Under the pieces are notes generated by a model, which saw only the letters and a list, made by a program, of their open reading frames with translations, did no database searches and was not told where the DNA came from. Below, piece by piece: positions 1 through 10,000 of a stretch of DNA of 64,000 nucleotides. Position 1 is the first letter of the stretch. Each line of letters opens with the position of its first letter. This stretch comes from Vitis vinifera (lineage: Eukaryota > Streptophyta > Magnoliopsida > Vitales > Vitaceae), in assembly GCF_030704535.1 (NCBI RefSeq), contig NC_081811.1, positions 5,311,001-5,375,000 on the forward strand. The letters run 5' to 3'. A program made the translations under genes and the position numbers.

Positions 1-1821
1 CTTTCCAAACCCCATCTCTTTAAGAACAGCCAGCAAAAAGCTCCAGCTAACACGGTCATAAGCCTTCTCTATATCCAACTTGCACAACACCCCTCCCACA
101 TTGTCTTTCAATCTTGAGTCCACAGCCTCATTTGCAATCAGCACTGCGTCCAAAATCTGTCTACCCTCCACAAAGGCATTTTGAGACTCTGAGATCACTT
201 TCCCCAACACCTTTTTAATTCTATTGGCTAACACCTTGGCCAGCAGCTTATAGAGGCTGCCTACAAGGCTGATGGGCCTAAAATCTTTCAAATCTTCAGC
301 TCCTCCCCTCTTTGGGACTATAACAAGGAATGTTGCATTTAGAGATTTTACAAATCTGCCCCTCTCGTGAAATTCCTTGAAAAAGCCCATTATTTCAACC
401 TTTACTAACTCCCAACTGAACAACCAAAAGGCCATGGTGAAACCATCCGGGCCGGGGGCTTTATCCTTGCCTAGATCTGAAAGTGCCGCGAATACCTCCC
501 CTTCCGTAAAAGGAATTTCCAGCCCCTCAGCCTCACAACTGTCTAATCTCATGAAGGACAACCCCTCAACCCCAGGACGCCACCCCCCTTCTTCAGTATA
601 CAGATTTTTAAAAGCACCCACCACACTATTTCTTAAATCTAACTCCTCCGTATGCCAACAATCATCCACTTTCAGCCTAGACAACCAATTCCTTCTGCTA
701 TGCGCGTTCGCCATCCTATGAAAGAATTTAGTATTATTGTCCCCCTCCTTCAACCACAATTCCCTTGATCTCTGTCTCCAAGAAATTTCTTCCCTCAGCA
801 CCCATGTCTTATAAGCCTCCTTAGCCTCCTTCCTGGCTTCACAATCCTCAAAACTCAGAGTTGATTGATTCTCCACTGCATCCCAGTACGCCACCTGGCT
901 AAGAGCTTCTCTCTTCTTAGCCTCAATTACCCCAAAAACTTCTTTATTCCAAGTCTTTAAGAGCCCTTTTAAGGCTCTTAATTTTGCATCCAAAACGAAG
1001 CTGAAAGACCCAGTAAAAGATAAGCTGCCCCACCACCTCTTCATCTGATCCATGAACCCCCTTTCCTCCAGCCACATATTCTCAAATCTAAAAGGTGACG
1101 GACCCCTCTTCAAACCTCCACCTTCAAGGAGGATAGGATAATGATCAGAAACTGGTCTAGCAAGAATCCCCTGCATGGCTCCAATAAACATTCTGTCCCA
1201 CTCATCTGTAACTAGGAACCTGTCGAGCCTAGATTGAGACTGATTGTTTAACCCCCCTCGCCAAGTAAAGAAGCCCCCCTGTAAGGGGTAGTCCCTGAGC
1301 TCCAGATCCTCTACCACTTCATTAAATCTCCTCATTGATGCAGATAACTCACCCCCCCTACTGCGCTCTTCCGGGTATCTGATCATATTAAAGTCACCCC
1401 CCACACACCAAGGATCTCTCCATAACCCTTTTATAGACCCAAGCTCCTCCCAAAAAGCCTCCCTCTCCCTCCTGCACACCGGTCCATACACTCCGGTGAA
1501 TACCCACCTCATCCCATCTATACAATTCTTGAACAGACAAGACACCGAAAACATCCCTTCTTCCACCTCCAACACATCAACCACTCTGTTGTCCCAAAAC
1601 ACCAGAACACCACCAGCTGCCCCCTTAGAGTTAATTGCTCTCCAATCAATGTGTCTCCCCACCCCAAGGCTGCGGACAATCCCCGTACTCATATCCTTGA
1701 TTTTAGTCTCCTGCAGGCACACCACGTCCACCTTGTTGGATTTTATTATGGACTTGATGATTTTCCTCTTTTCACTATCATTTGCCCCTCTAACATTCCA
1801 AGATAAGATCTTTATCATCAT
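1..1821 (-). CDS. LINE ORF2: AP-endonuclease and reverse transcriptase (partial at edge)
   Basis: An ATG at 1821-1819 opens a frame with no stop codon for 607 codons to the window edge; I checked every codon. The N-terminal third is an apurinic-endonuclease-type domain. It starts with an ILSWNVRG block, then has LQETK, GGDFN-type and PVSDHYPI motifs, the last containing the catalytic SDH. After a linker of about 200 residues the reverse transcriptase begins, with KAPGPDGFT, FRPISLVGSLYK and a motif-A-like KLDIEKAYD before the edge. The YxDD box lies off-window. The protein would nick the target DNA and prime cDNA synthesis from that nick. A completely open frame suggests recent insertion. Function is known for the family; activity of this copy is inferred. 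Confidence 0.88.
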   Translation of the reverse strand, partial: MMIKILSWNVRGANDSEKRKIIKSIIKSNKVDVVCLQETKIKDMSTGIVRSLGVGRHIDWRAINSKGAAGGVLVFWDNRVVDVLEVEEGMFSVSCLFKNCIDGMRWVFTGVYGPVCRREREAFWEELGSIKGLWRDPWCVGGDFNMIRYPEERSRGGELSASMRRFNEVVEDLELRDYPLQGGFFTWRGGLNNQSQSRLDRFLVTDEWDRMFIGAMQGILARPVSDHYPILLEGGGLKRGPSPFRFENMWLEERGFMDQMKRWWGSLSFTGSFSFVLDAKLRALKGLLKTWNKEVFGVIEAKKREALSQVAYWDAVENQSTLSFEDCEARKEAKEAYKTWVLREEISWRQRSRELWLKEGDNNTKFFHRMANAHSRRNWLSRLKVDDCWHTEELDLRNSVVGAFKNLYTEEGGWRPGVEGLSFMRLDSCEAEGLEIPFTEGEVFAALSDLGKDKAPGPDGFTMAFWLFSWELVKVEIMGFFKEFHERGRFVKSLNATFLVIVPKRGGAEDLKDFRPISLVGSLYKLLAKVLANRIKKVLGKVISESQNAFVEGRQILDAVLIANEAVDSRLKDNVGGVLCKLDIEKAYDRVSWSFLLAVLKEMGFGK

Positions 1822-2690
1822 TTAATCCCTGATCCTGAAGCCCCTCCGAACTTGCCTTCATTGGATGCCAACTTAGCTCTTTTATAGCTTACTGTCCATT
1901 CCAGCTTCTTTAATTCCCTGCTGGATTTTGACACCGATGACTTTGTCTTTTTATTCTCCCTATCCTGATTTTTCTTTTCAATTCTCCCCCTCATTCTCCT
2001 CAACAGGTAAAGAATTTCTTCCTCAAAACCAACTGTTGGCATACCCAAGCAGTGACTAAATTTTGCAAGGCAACTGGAGCTCCATTCTTCCTCTCCGTCC
2101 CCCACTTCCACCTGAAGGGCCATCGTCTCCACTAATGGGCTTTCTAAAACCCCTCCAAAAGGAACAATGGCTAGATCAGACCCATTTGCCTCACCACCCG
2201 ATGCTCTCGGGGACAAGTTCCTATCTTCGAGGACCGAGAGGTCTACCATCCACTTTTCACGCGGAGAGTCTCTGCTCCTCGTTTCTTCCACGGCCTCAAC
2301 CAGACCACTGTTAGCCCTCACCTTCCCCAACACATCATCATCCGACCCCAAGAAAGGAGAAGAAGGAGAAGAAGCCCCAAACCCCATAGAAAAGATAGGG
2401 AGTTTGAAGTTACGGGGGTACCTAGAAGCTTCATTCAGAAGCGCGTCGTCAGTGGACTTCAGGTGGCCGAGGGGTGGCTCCACGCCGCCGACGCTACCCG
2501 CGACCAGAGGATCCTTCTCCAGCTCCGCACGAGCCCCGACAGTCTCAGTGGAAGCCCTAGAAGGGTCGGGCTCCCTTAAAAAGTCCAAATGGGCCTCAGG
2601 CTTTAGAAGCCCAATATGCTTCTCATGCCCCTTGGTCCAGCCCGCTGACTTATGGCAGAGGGGAGACGGGCCCTCGGCCCAGCTCGCGTC
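1818..2690 (-). CDS. LINE ORF1 C-terminal fragment (no start codon)
   Basis: The open frame runs from 2690 to the TGA at 1820-1818, about 290 residues. There is no ATG at the head; the best non-ATG codon near 2588 is a TTG. The protein is acidic and serine-rich and lacks recognisable domains, as expected for the variable C-terminal part of a plant LINE ORF1 whose nucleic-acid-binding N-terminus has been lost. It ends four bases inside ORF2: the stop TGA and the ORF2 ATG share an ATGA overlap, which suggests coupled termination and reinitiation in the parent element. Identification rests mainly on its position before ORF2. Confidence 0.6.
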   Translation of the reverse strand, partial: DASWAEGPSPLCHKSAGWTKGHEKHIGLLKPEAHLDFLREPDPSRASTETVGARAELEKDPLVAGSVGGVEPPLGHLKSTDDALLNEASRYPRNFKLPIFSMGFGASSPSSPFLGSDDDVLGKVRANSGLVEAVEETRSRDSPREKWMVDLSVLEDRNLSPRASGGEANGSDLAIVPFGGVLESPLVETMALQVEVGDGEEEWSSSCLAKFSHCLGMPTVGFEEEILYLLRRMRGRIEKKNQDRENKKTKSSVSKSSRELKKLEWTVSYKRAKLASNEGKFGGASGSGIK

Positions 2691-2693
2691 TTA

Positions 2694-3646
2694 AAAGCTT
2701 GGTCCTCCAACTCTCAAATTTTCAAGATCTTTCTTGAGAGTAACTCTTGACTACAACAAAGGTCATAGATATCATCACGAAACTTTAAAATGAGCTTTGA
2801 GGAATCCACTAAGGAGCACAAGGGAGTGTTGCATCAAGGACGTGAAAAAAGAGTATAGGTGCTGACGGTATAAGACCCTAAGAAGTAGGTGCATCCAATC
2901 AGGTAAAACTGTATACCATGTTCTCATAATTAGTGGATTATTTAGCAACTAAGAGACCACCCATTGTTTTTTACACCTAGTAGGTTATTAGGTGATTTTC
3001 CCACATTACATCCCTGTGTTTATTCGTGTGATTGATGTTATATATATTTGCATGAAATTGATTGCTCTCAATAAGTAATTAATCAAAAGGGACAAATTGA
3101 AAATTTATAATAAAGTATTAATTTGGAGATTGATTTAGAGACTACCTATTCATCCCCTTTGGATAGTTTCATTATATCAAGACTATACATAAAATTTCTT
3201 TCAGCATTCTAGCTATAATGTAATACAATATAACATATACTGCTGAAATCACTGCATATAATAATATAATGATGCCCAAATTGAAAAACATAATATAGAT
3301 CCCATCAGAAAATAAAAAATTAATAATGCAAATTCTTCAGCATTCTTTTTAAAGTAGCCAAATGTGTGCTTGCTTGTGATTGTACAAGGTGATATTATGC
3401 GCATAGTCACAGATTTTAGGTGAGGGATGGGTTTTCCACATACCAAACTTCAAAAGGGATAAGATTTCTATAATAGCTTATCAGTAATCTCATGTTTCCT
3501 AAGACCTGGCAGTCTAAAATACTGTTCATATTGTCAGACAGCATTGCACACTGACTTTTCTGTTGTCTTTACAGTTGCCTAGGGATCCAACATACAGCAA
3601 AGGTCAAATTAAAAATCCAAGAGAACACATCAATGTAACACCATAC
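2694..3646. other. Non-coding stretch between LINE and SECA1 exon 2
   Basis: AT-rich sequence without an open frame that I can assign. If SECA1 continues to the left, this is part of its intron 2. I looked for the next conserved SecA block (the Walker A region with GEGKT) on the minus strand and did not find it here. Confidence 0.5.
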
Positions 3647-5939
3647 CAATCAGTTGAACATCAAAAGGACGAAGGCCTAGAACCCTTTTTGAAGCCTCTC
3701 TCACCACAGCAAATGCTTCCTGTAAGGGAACAACTTCCCTGAAGTTAAAACAAAAGCTAAGACATTTTATCAATATATTGAAGAACAAAGTCCAGGCAAG
3801 AAATAATTGGTATTTTTGGACTTTTTGGAACAAGAGAAATAATAGGGCTTTTGAGGACATGGAACAAGTGGATCAAATGCTGAAACACTCCTTTTTACAT
3901 TTACTTTGAGAATGGGTGAGGGTGGGATTCAATGAAGCAACAATGTTTATGATAGATTTAGTCAATTGGTTTGGTGCTATATAAGGGAAGGGTTCTTGTT
4001 TTTTGTAAATTGCTTTCTTTGTTTTGATTTTGTCTTTTGCTGCCCTTGTATATGACCCATGTACTCTGGTGTGCTCTTTTAAACCAATATAATCTATTTA
4101 ATATATTAAAAAAATCCTCCAAAATAGACTCTCCAACAAAAAAATTCTCAAGCCAGTGCTTCTCAGCCATATGGATGCATGTGGCCTGAATTTTCTTTTT
4201 TTTTTTTTTGTGACAAAACCATTATCATCAACTACAATTTTGAATTTAAACTTAGAATTGTAGTTGATAATTATGGTTTTAAACTTAAATTTAAAACCAT
4301 AGTCACTGACTATGGTTTAAAGCTTAAGTATTAAAACCGAAATCACCAACTATGGTTTTAAGTTTAAATTCAAAATCGTAGTCTATTAATTATGGTTTTG
4401 GGCATATTTTAACGACAATTTTTTAACTTCTTATTTTTATAAATTTTTTTATTTTAAAAGGTTTTCTTTTTATTACATTTAAAAATATTTTAGTTTATTT
4501 TTGTTAAATTTATGTAATTATTTTTTTTTTAAATTAATATACCAGATTAAATATTTTGTTTTGTATGTATTATAATATGTAGTCATATTTATCATATAAT
4601 TTTTTTAAGTGAGATTTTTGGACTTCTTAGCTTTTTTCTTATGAGGTGTTGTTTTTTATTTTATTTTTAATGTTTTGGCATTTTCTACTTTATATAAACA
4701 TATTTTGGAATTACAAAATTATTGTATTAACTATTTATTTTGCATATATTATATCTAAATATATATAATATTGTATATCATTTACATTATAAAACCCTAG
4801 TCAACAACTATGATTTAAGTTCAAAACTAATCAATGAGTATAATTTTGAACCTAAGATTAAAGCCATAGTCAATGACTATGGTTTTAAATTTAAGTTTAA
4901 AAAATGTACTCACCAATTACGGTTTTAAGAAAACCTCATGCCAAGAAGCACTAGTTTGGGAATTTTTTTGTTGGAGAGTCTATTTGAGGGAGTTCTTATA
5001 TCAAATAGTTAATATCGATTTAAAACTCGAGAGTTTTAAAGTTGATGATGGATTCACTCAACAGCCAATAAAGTCCCCTTTTCCTTTTTGGGATTGTGCT
5101 AAATCATTTATTGTGAACCATAAATTTTCTGGTCACTTGACCATACTGGAAAGAAGCCAACCTCTTTAACTTAGATAAGCAAGGTTCTTATCTCTATTAG
5201 GAACGAGATCATGGAGATGTTTCAAGCTCAGAACAAGGTATAAACCTCACTCTGGGTTTCAATTTCCCATTGATTCACAGGGAACTGCAGACTATGTTGC
5301 TCCGATATTCAAATTGTTAGGTTATGAATGTTGTGTAAAATATGCCGAACGAAGGCATGGATGGCGAATTCAAATTCACCCATGTTTGCTGAACCAGGGA
5401 TATGCCATACAAATTGCATTAAAGGATTAAGAAATAAAGACTGATAAGCAATTATATTGGTATCCAGATCATTAGAAATGTGAAACCCGGAAATCTAGCA
5501 AATTCCACCAAGTTGCTAATCGTGGAATGAGAAATAGATTTGGTAACTGAAAACTTACAGGTAAAAGAGAATCCAAAGATTCACCCCGCTGAGCTCGTTC
5601 CTTGAGAAGGCGGGTCCTGTCCCTCAATTCGGAATCAGATACCGCGGACATCTCGGCTTCCAAATTATTGATGAGAGTGACGGTTCCGGCGTACTGCTGC
5701 CTGGTGGACTCCCCGGTGTCAGTGCCCTTGAAAATACCGCCAAGTAGACCGCCGAGGGAAGCCATGGGACGCAATCGACGGCCTCGGTGAGAGTGAGAGG
5801 ATAGCTGAAGGGGAAAAAGGGAAGTGGTGGGGGGTTTGCGGTAAGAAGTGGGGTGGGAGAATCCAAATAATTTGGGAGAGAAAGGTGAGATGGAGGGGTG
5901 GTGGTTGAGCACCGGCGACTCCACTGGCAGTGCCGCCAT
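3647..5939 (-). CDS. SECA1: Chloroplast SecA1 preprotein translocase motor, exons 1 and 2 only
   Basis: Exon 1 is 5939-5559 (127 codons), starting at an ATG followed by a serine/proline-rich transit-peptide-like stretch. It then has the conserved [14 protein letters not shown] region and ends in DSLLP at a GTAAGT donor. Exon 2 is 3719-3647, beginning [12 protein letters not shown] and ending DVQLIG at a GTATGG donor; the acceptor is a clean TTACAG. These are the first about 150 residues of thylakoid SecA1, the ATPase that drives Sec-dependent import into thylakoids; the usual length is about 1,000 aa. All ATPase motifs are missing from the window. Either the remaining exons lie left of position 1 behind the LINE, or this is a truncated copy. 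Reading through the donor gives MVLH then a stop; MVLH also occurs in the intact protein, so the exact exon 2 end is uncertain. Confidence 0.82.
3770..4113 (+). mobile_element. 5'-truncated LINE remnant in SECA1 intron 1
   Basis: The plus strand reads as the decayed C-terminus of a LINE ORF2, with [15 protein letters not shown], then FLHLL, an in-frame stop, and [11 protein letters not shown] before the terminal stop. This is the W/F-rich tail seen in grape LINEs. A short 3' UTR and an A-rich end at about 4107-4113 follow. The orientation is opposite to SECA1. The left boundary is approximate. Confidence 0.65.
4115..4991. repeat. Foldback element with about 55-bp inverted arms in SECA1 intron 1
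   Basis: The arm at 4115-4170 is closely matched by the reverse complement of 4937-4991; both contain the block AATAGACTCTCCAACAAAAA. Between them, at 4220-4400 and 4790-4930, are several diverged palindromic units built on ACCATAGTCA and TGACTATGGT joined by TTTAAACTTAAATTT-like sequence, so the interior can also fold on itself. No coding sequence is inside. It is most likely a non-autonomous foldback or MITE-type element. The left arm directly abuts the A-rich end of the LINE remnant. Confidence 0.7.
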
Positions 5940-5991
5940 ATTTTGAATGCCAGCAATAAGGGAAGAATAGGCTTCCAATCAGTTCAGTTGC

Positions 5992-7095
5992 GCAGAACGA
6001 CTGTGAGCATGGTTCTGTGGAGGGAGATGAAGAGAGAGACTGCACCGGGATAAGGTAGGATCCTTTGGGCCCTCCTCACATCCACACTCAGCTCGGCCCA
6101 AACGAATACTATATATATTATTTCAATATTTCCCATCGTTCGTTTCCATCGCTGTGCAGTCCAAAAGTTAATTTAATTAAAAGAAAAAAGATTATAATAT
6201 CAAGCATTACTTAAAAAAAAAAATTATTATTTTTTACAATGTATAATTCAACCAATCCCATCTTTAGGTGGGCTTCCACAGTCATTTTTAATATTCAAAT
6301 TGGATTTAATTTTTTTTTGGTCCAAACTTAATTTAAATTTATTTAATTTAAATCCAATTTAATTTTTTATAATATTTATAATTATAATATATAGTATATA
6401 TATATTTTTTAAATCCATATGTAAATACTTAAAATAGTAAAAGACATTTACATAAAAAATTGACTACTTTTTAAACAAAAATATGGGAAATATCAGATTC
6501 ACAATTTAAAAATTGTTTCATCCCTTTTAACCAAACATATACTTTTTTTATTGTTATTATTTTCTTAAAATTTACCTTTGATACTATAGGACAAAACCTT
6601 AAGACCTGTTTGATAACTGTTTTCAGAAATAATTCTATAACCTTTCCGAGTACTTCTCAAAACACTTCAAGAATTGTATCCGAAAACTTTTCAAATTTAC
6701 TTTTAGAACTTACTTTTGGAACCAATCCTTTAAGAGCTATTTTTGATAAAGGATTTATGAATTGAATTTTTAACCAATTTGGATGCTCATACCATACTGT
6801 GAAACCAAATCTTTCCATCCAAAAGGACCAAAGTGAAATCCTGAAGAAAATTCTCAAATATCATTATCAATGTCAATAGTATAAATAAGGAAATGAAGTA
6901 GCCAATCAATTATAACACATTACACTGGTAAAACCCACAAATCATGATTTACCAATTTTTTTAAGCAAAATTGAGAGCATCCTATTAAGTCTTAAGCTTC
7001 TCTAAAGAAATGATTAATCACCCTAGCCAAATTTTTCCACAAATTCAGAAATTCTGTGTGGAAAAGAGACTGATTGATAAACAGAATCTTGTAAT
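5992..7095. other. Intergenic region between SECA1 and prolyl-tRNA synthetase
   Basis: The first 100 bp is presumably SECA1 5' UTR and promoter; an AATATATATAG TATA-like run on the minus strand lies at about 6109-6119. From 6170 to 6900 the sequence is very AT-rich. A GACCTGTTTGATAACTGTTTT end at 6604-6625 matches the terminal sequence of the MITE at 14280-14763, but I could not find its partner end. Positions 6950-7095 are probably the 3' UTR of the synthetase. Confidence 0.5.
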
Positions 7096-10000
7096 CTAGT
7101 AGCTCCTGCCCCAGTAACTCCACTTCTTTGCAGGCTTTCCTGTCACAAAGCAATTAACACCTGCACAACCCACAAGAACAAAGAGGACCTCATTCACCAA
7201 TATTTGGATTAACAATATGAGATTAATCTGCAATCCCATTCACTCGCATATTCTCATATTATAATAAATTCATAATGAAGATGTGCCCATTTTAGATCAT
7301 GTATTATATTGGCAAAACTGATGCCTTCATCTTCTTTGATGGTGTTTACACCTTTTAACAACACACTAGATACTAGTCTATATTCATCTGAAACCATTCT
7401 AGTCCAAGCCTCCACTCAGATTGAATCCAAAATTCTGCATGTGTCTCTACTTTTAATTGCATATGTAGTAATCTACGATATGATAAAATATAAGTTTATA
7501 AATTACATTAAGTGAATGATTAAATTCAAACCCTGCTGGTCTTTAATCACATGCTCATACATGATGGCCTTAAAGGAGTTGAGGCAGGATTAGGTTAATA
7601 AATAGACCCACCATCAATTTTTATATGAAGTGATGATTGATGAAAACCCATCAGCAATTAAGGAGCGCCATTTGTAGGTTTTTTGTTTGATTAAACGTTG
7701 ACTTCCACTGAAGTGAAGATAATAAGAAAAATCTTAACCAATAATGACGATGATGATGATCATAAGTAAAATGGTACCTTCAAGGTCTGGCTGATCAAAA
7801 GGAGCACAAAGAGTTTTAGCTGCTCCTGTCTCGCCCTTTGTCCTTGCTTTCACATCTTTTTCCACTTCCTAGCGAGTCAAAACAGATGAATAATAAATAA
7901 AAAATAAAAAATAAACCTGTGTTTCAAACCCAAAATTAAAACATGAGGTCAAGTAATATTCTCCTAACTTGGTACACAAAATCTTTACTAGTCAAAGTTC
8001 ACATGGAAAGTCAGGCTAAATCCAAAGCACGCATGATGTAAAACAAGCTTTAATGATAGGTAGTTTAATTGTCCTCTTTATAACCAAGACCAGGGTCCTT
8101 TGCATCTCAAAAATGAACTGACATTTTGAATCATGTGTAAAAGTGTTGAGGTATATGACAATACAAAATTGATGATAAGGGCAGAGGCAGAGTCATAATG
8201 TTGAATAAGAAACAAGTAATTATCAAATGATATGTATCAACTAAGACAACCCACAATAGCACATGAGGGATGAGTTTCCATACCATCTCATCACACCAAG
8301 GAGCAAGGATCATTTTCTTCTGGCCAAGCGCTTCTATGAATTCGTCCCATGTTCTCACAGTCTTAATACAAGCATCTCGTTTTTGTTTTGCAACATCAAA
8401 CAGGTTTTGTTGAATATTATCCAGCATGTCTTTTACTTGTTCAACCAAATTGACAATAGGAATATCGATTTTAGCTGAATTGTCACGGCGAACAGCACGC
8501 GCCTGTGGATAGAACAAAATATATCATTCTTCCAGTAAATAAGTAAAAGCAATGAAATGGAAATACCATAGAGTACTGAACAGACACAATAATATAAAGA
8601 AGAAACAAATTGGTTGAAAGGAAATAAAAATAGCAATTGGATTACCCATACCTGCTTGTTAGCTAAGTCTTTTGGCCCAATCTCAATTCTAAGAGGAACA
8701 CCCTTCATTTCCCAATGTGAATACTTCCAACCTGGTGAATAGTTATCTCTAAGATCTGCCTCGGCACGAAAACCTGCTTCATTCAAGGTATTCACAGTGG
8801 CATCACAGGCATCAAAGATTGCTTGAGTATCAGCATCTTTAAAAGGCACAGGAACCACAATAATTTGGACAGATGCTACTTTAGGTGGCATCACTAAGCC
8901 TTTGTCATCCCCATGAACCATTACCATCACCCCAATCTGCAGATATGATTGGAAAGATAGAGAAATCAGCATTCAAAAATCCAATCTCATTAGCTGTTAG
9001 AATTACATTACATGTTTGCCTTGAATTATACTTTAGTTCAAGTCAATCAATTAAGGACATGAATAAAGCCCCATAAAAAGTAGAATATTGGGCATCGATA
9101 CATCACCAATAACCTTAAAGTGATTTAAGAAGTTCTAGTAGAGAGAATCAAATTAAAAGTTCCTCATGCATACATACACCATGCCTAAAAAGAAATCCCA
9201 TGCATGAAAATTATCCCCCCCTTTTGGAAACATAATTGCTGTTAAATTAGAACTTTTCAACTCAAACAAAAAAAATGTCATTTATTTACCGTTCTGGTAC
9301 TGTAGGCCCAGGAATTCTGCCAGACCATAGCCTTTTCTCCCTTCTCATTTTCAAAGGTTATATCAAACATTTTTGCAAAATTTTGACCTAAACAATGTGA
9401 AGTTGCACCCTGTATACCACGACCAGTGTTTGGAATAAAGGCCTGAAAAAAGGTAAACACAGACATAATTACACAGTTTACTTCTATCATAGAACACAGA
9501 ATAGTTAATGCAAACGGTTTGCAATTCATTGGATGATGGACAAAGGATGGAGTGCAAGCAGATAAATAAAAATCAAGTACCTCAACACTTGTTGTGTAAA
9601 ATCCACCAGCAAACTTCTCCATCTCACTCTTCTTACCCTTTATAACAGGAATCGCCAAGTACTCTTCATATATACGTCTATACAGTTCCAATATTTCAAG
9701 GACCTGTGATTAATAAAACAATTAGAAAACCAAGTGCAAAAACAAAAGCTGAGGCATCTATTGAAATGAGTGGGGTCACTTCTTTGGAGTCATTACTTAT
9801 TATTTTGCGTTAAGGATTAGTAGAATGCGTAGCCTCAATGTGACAGGCCCACATCCTCTAAGCCCATACATATATCATTGAGTTTCTGGTAATGTAGAGC
9901 CCATCTCAAGGTCCACACATCACAATTGAAATTGGAAACCAAAACAGGAAAAAGAAAGAAAAAAATTCTCAAACAATTCCTATAAACTTAAACTAACACC

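Larger units (their letters stand above)
1..2693 (-). mobile_element. LINE (non-LTR) retrotransposon, 5'-truncated, runs off left edge
   Basis: The minus strand carries the end of an ORF1-like frame followed by a long ORF2 with endonuclease and reverse transcriptase. This is the order of plant L1-type LINEs. The ORF1 frame is closed by a stop at 2691-2693, and I see no upstream ORF1 (no DUF4283-like region), so the copy looks 5'-truncated near there. The 3' end, poly(A) tail and one target-site duplication lie left of position 1 and cannot be judged. It sits downstream of SECA1 exon 2 in the same orientation, so it is probably inside a SECA1 intron if the rest of that gene lies to the left. 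Confidence 0.9.

Noticed and set aside
377-1825. Plus-strand open frames of about 110 aa
   Set aside because: They are antisense to the LINE ORF2, which carries endonuclease and reverse transcriptase motifs in the other strand.
2167-2694. Plus-strand open frame of 175 aa
   Set aside because: Antisense to the LINE ORF1 fragment; no family resemblance and no gene context.
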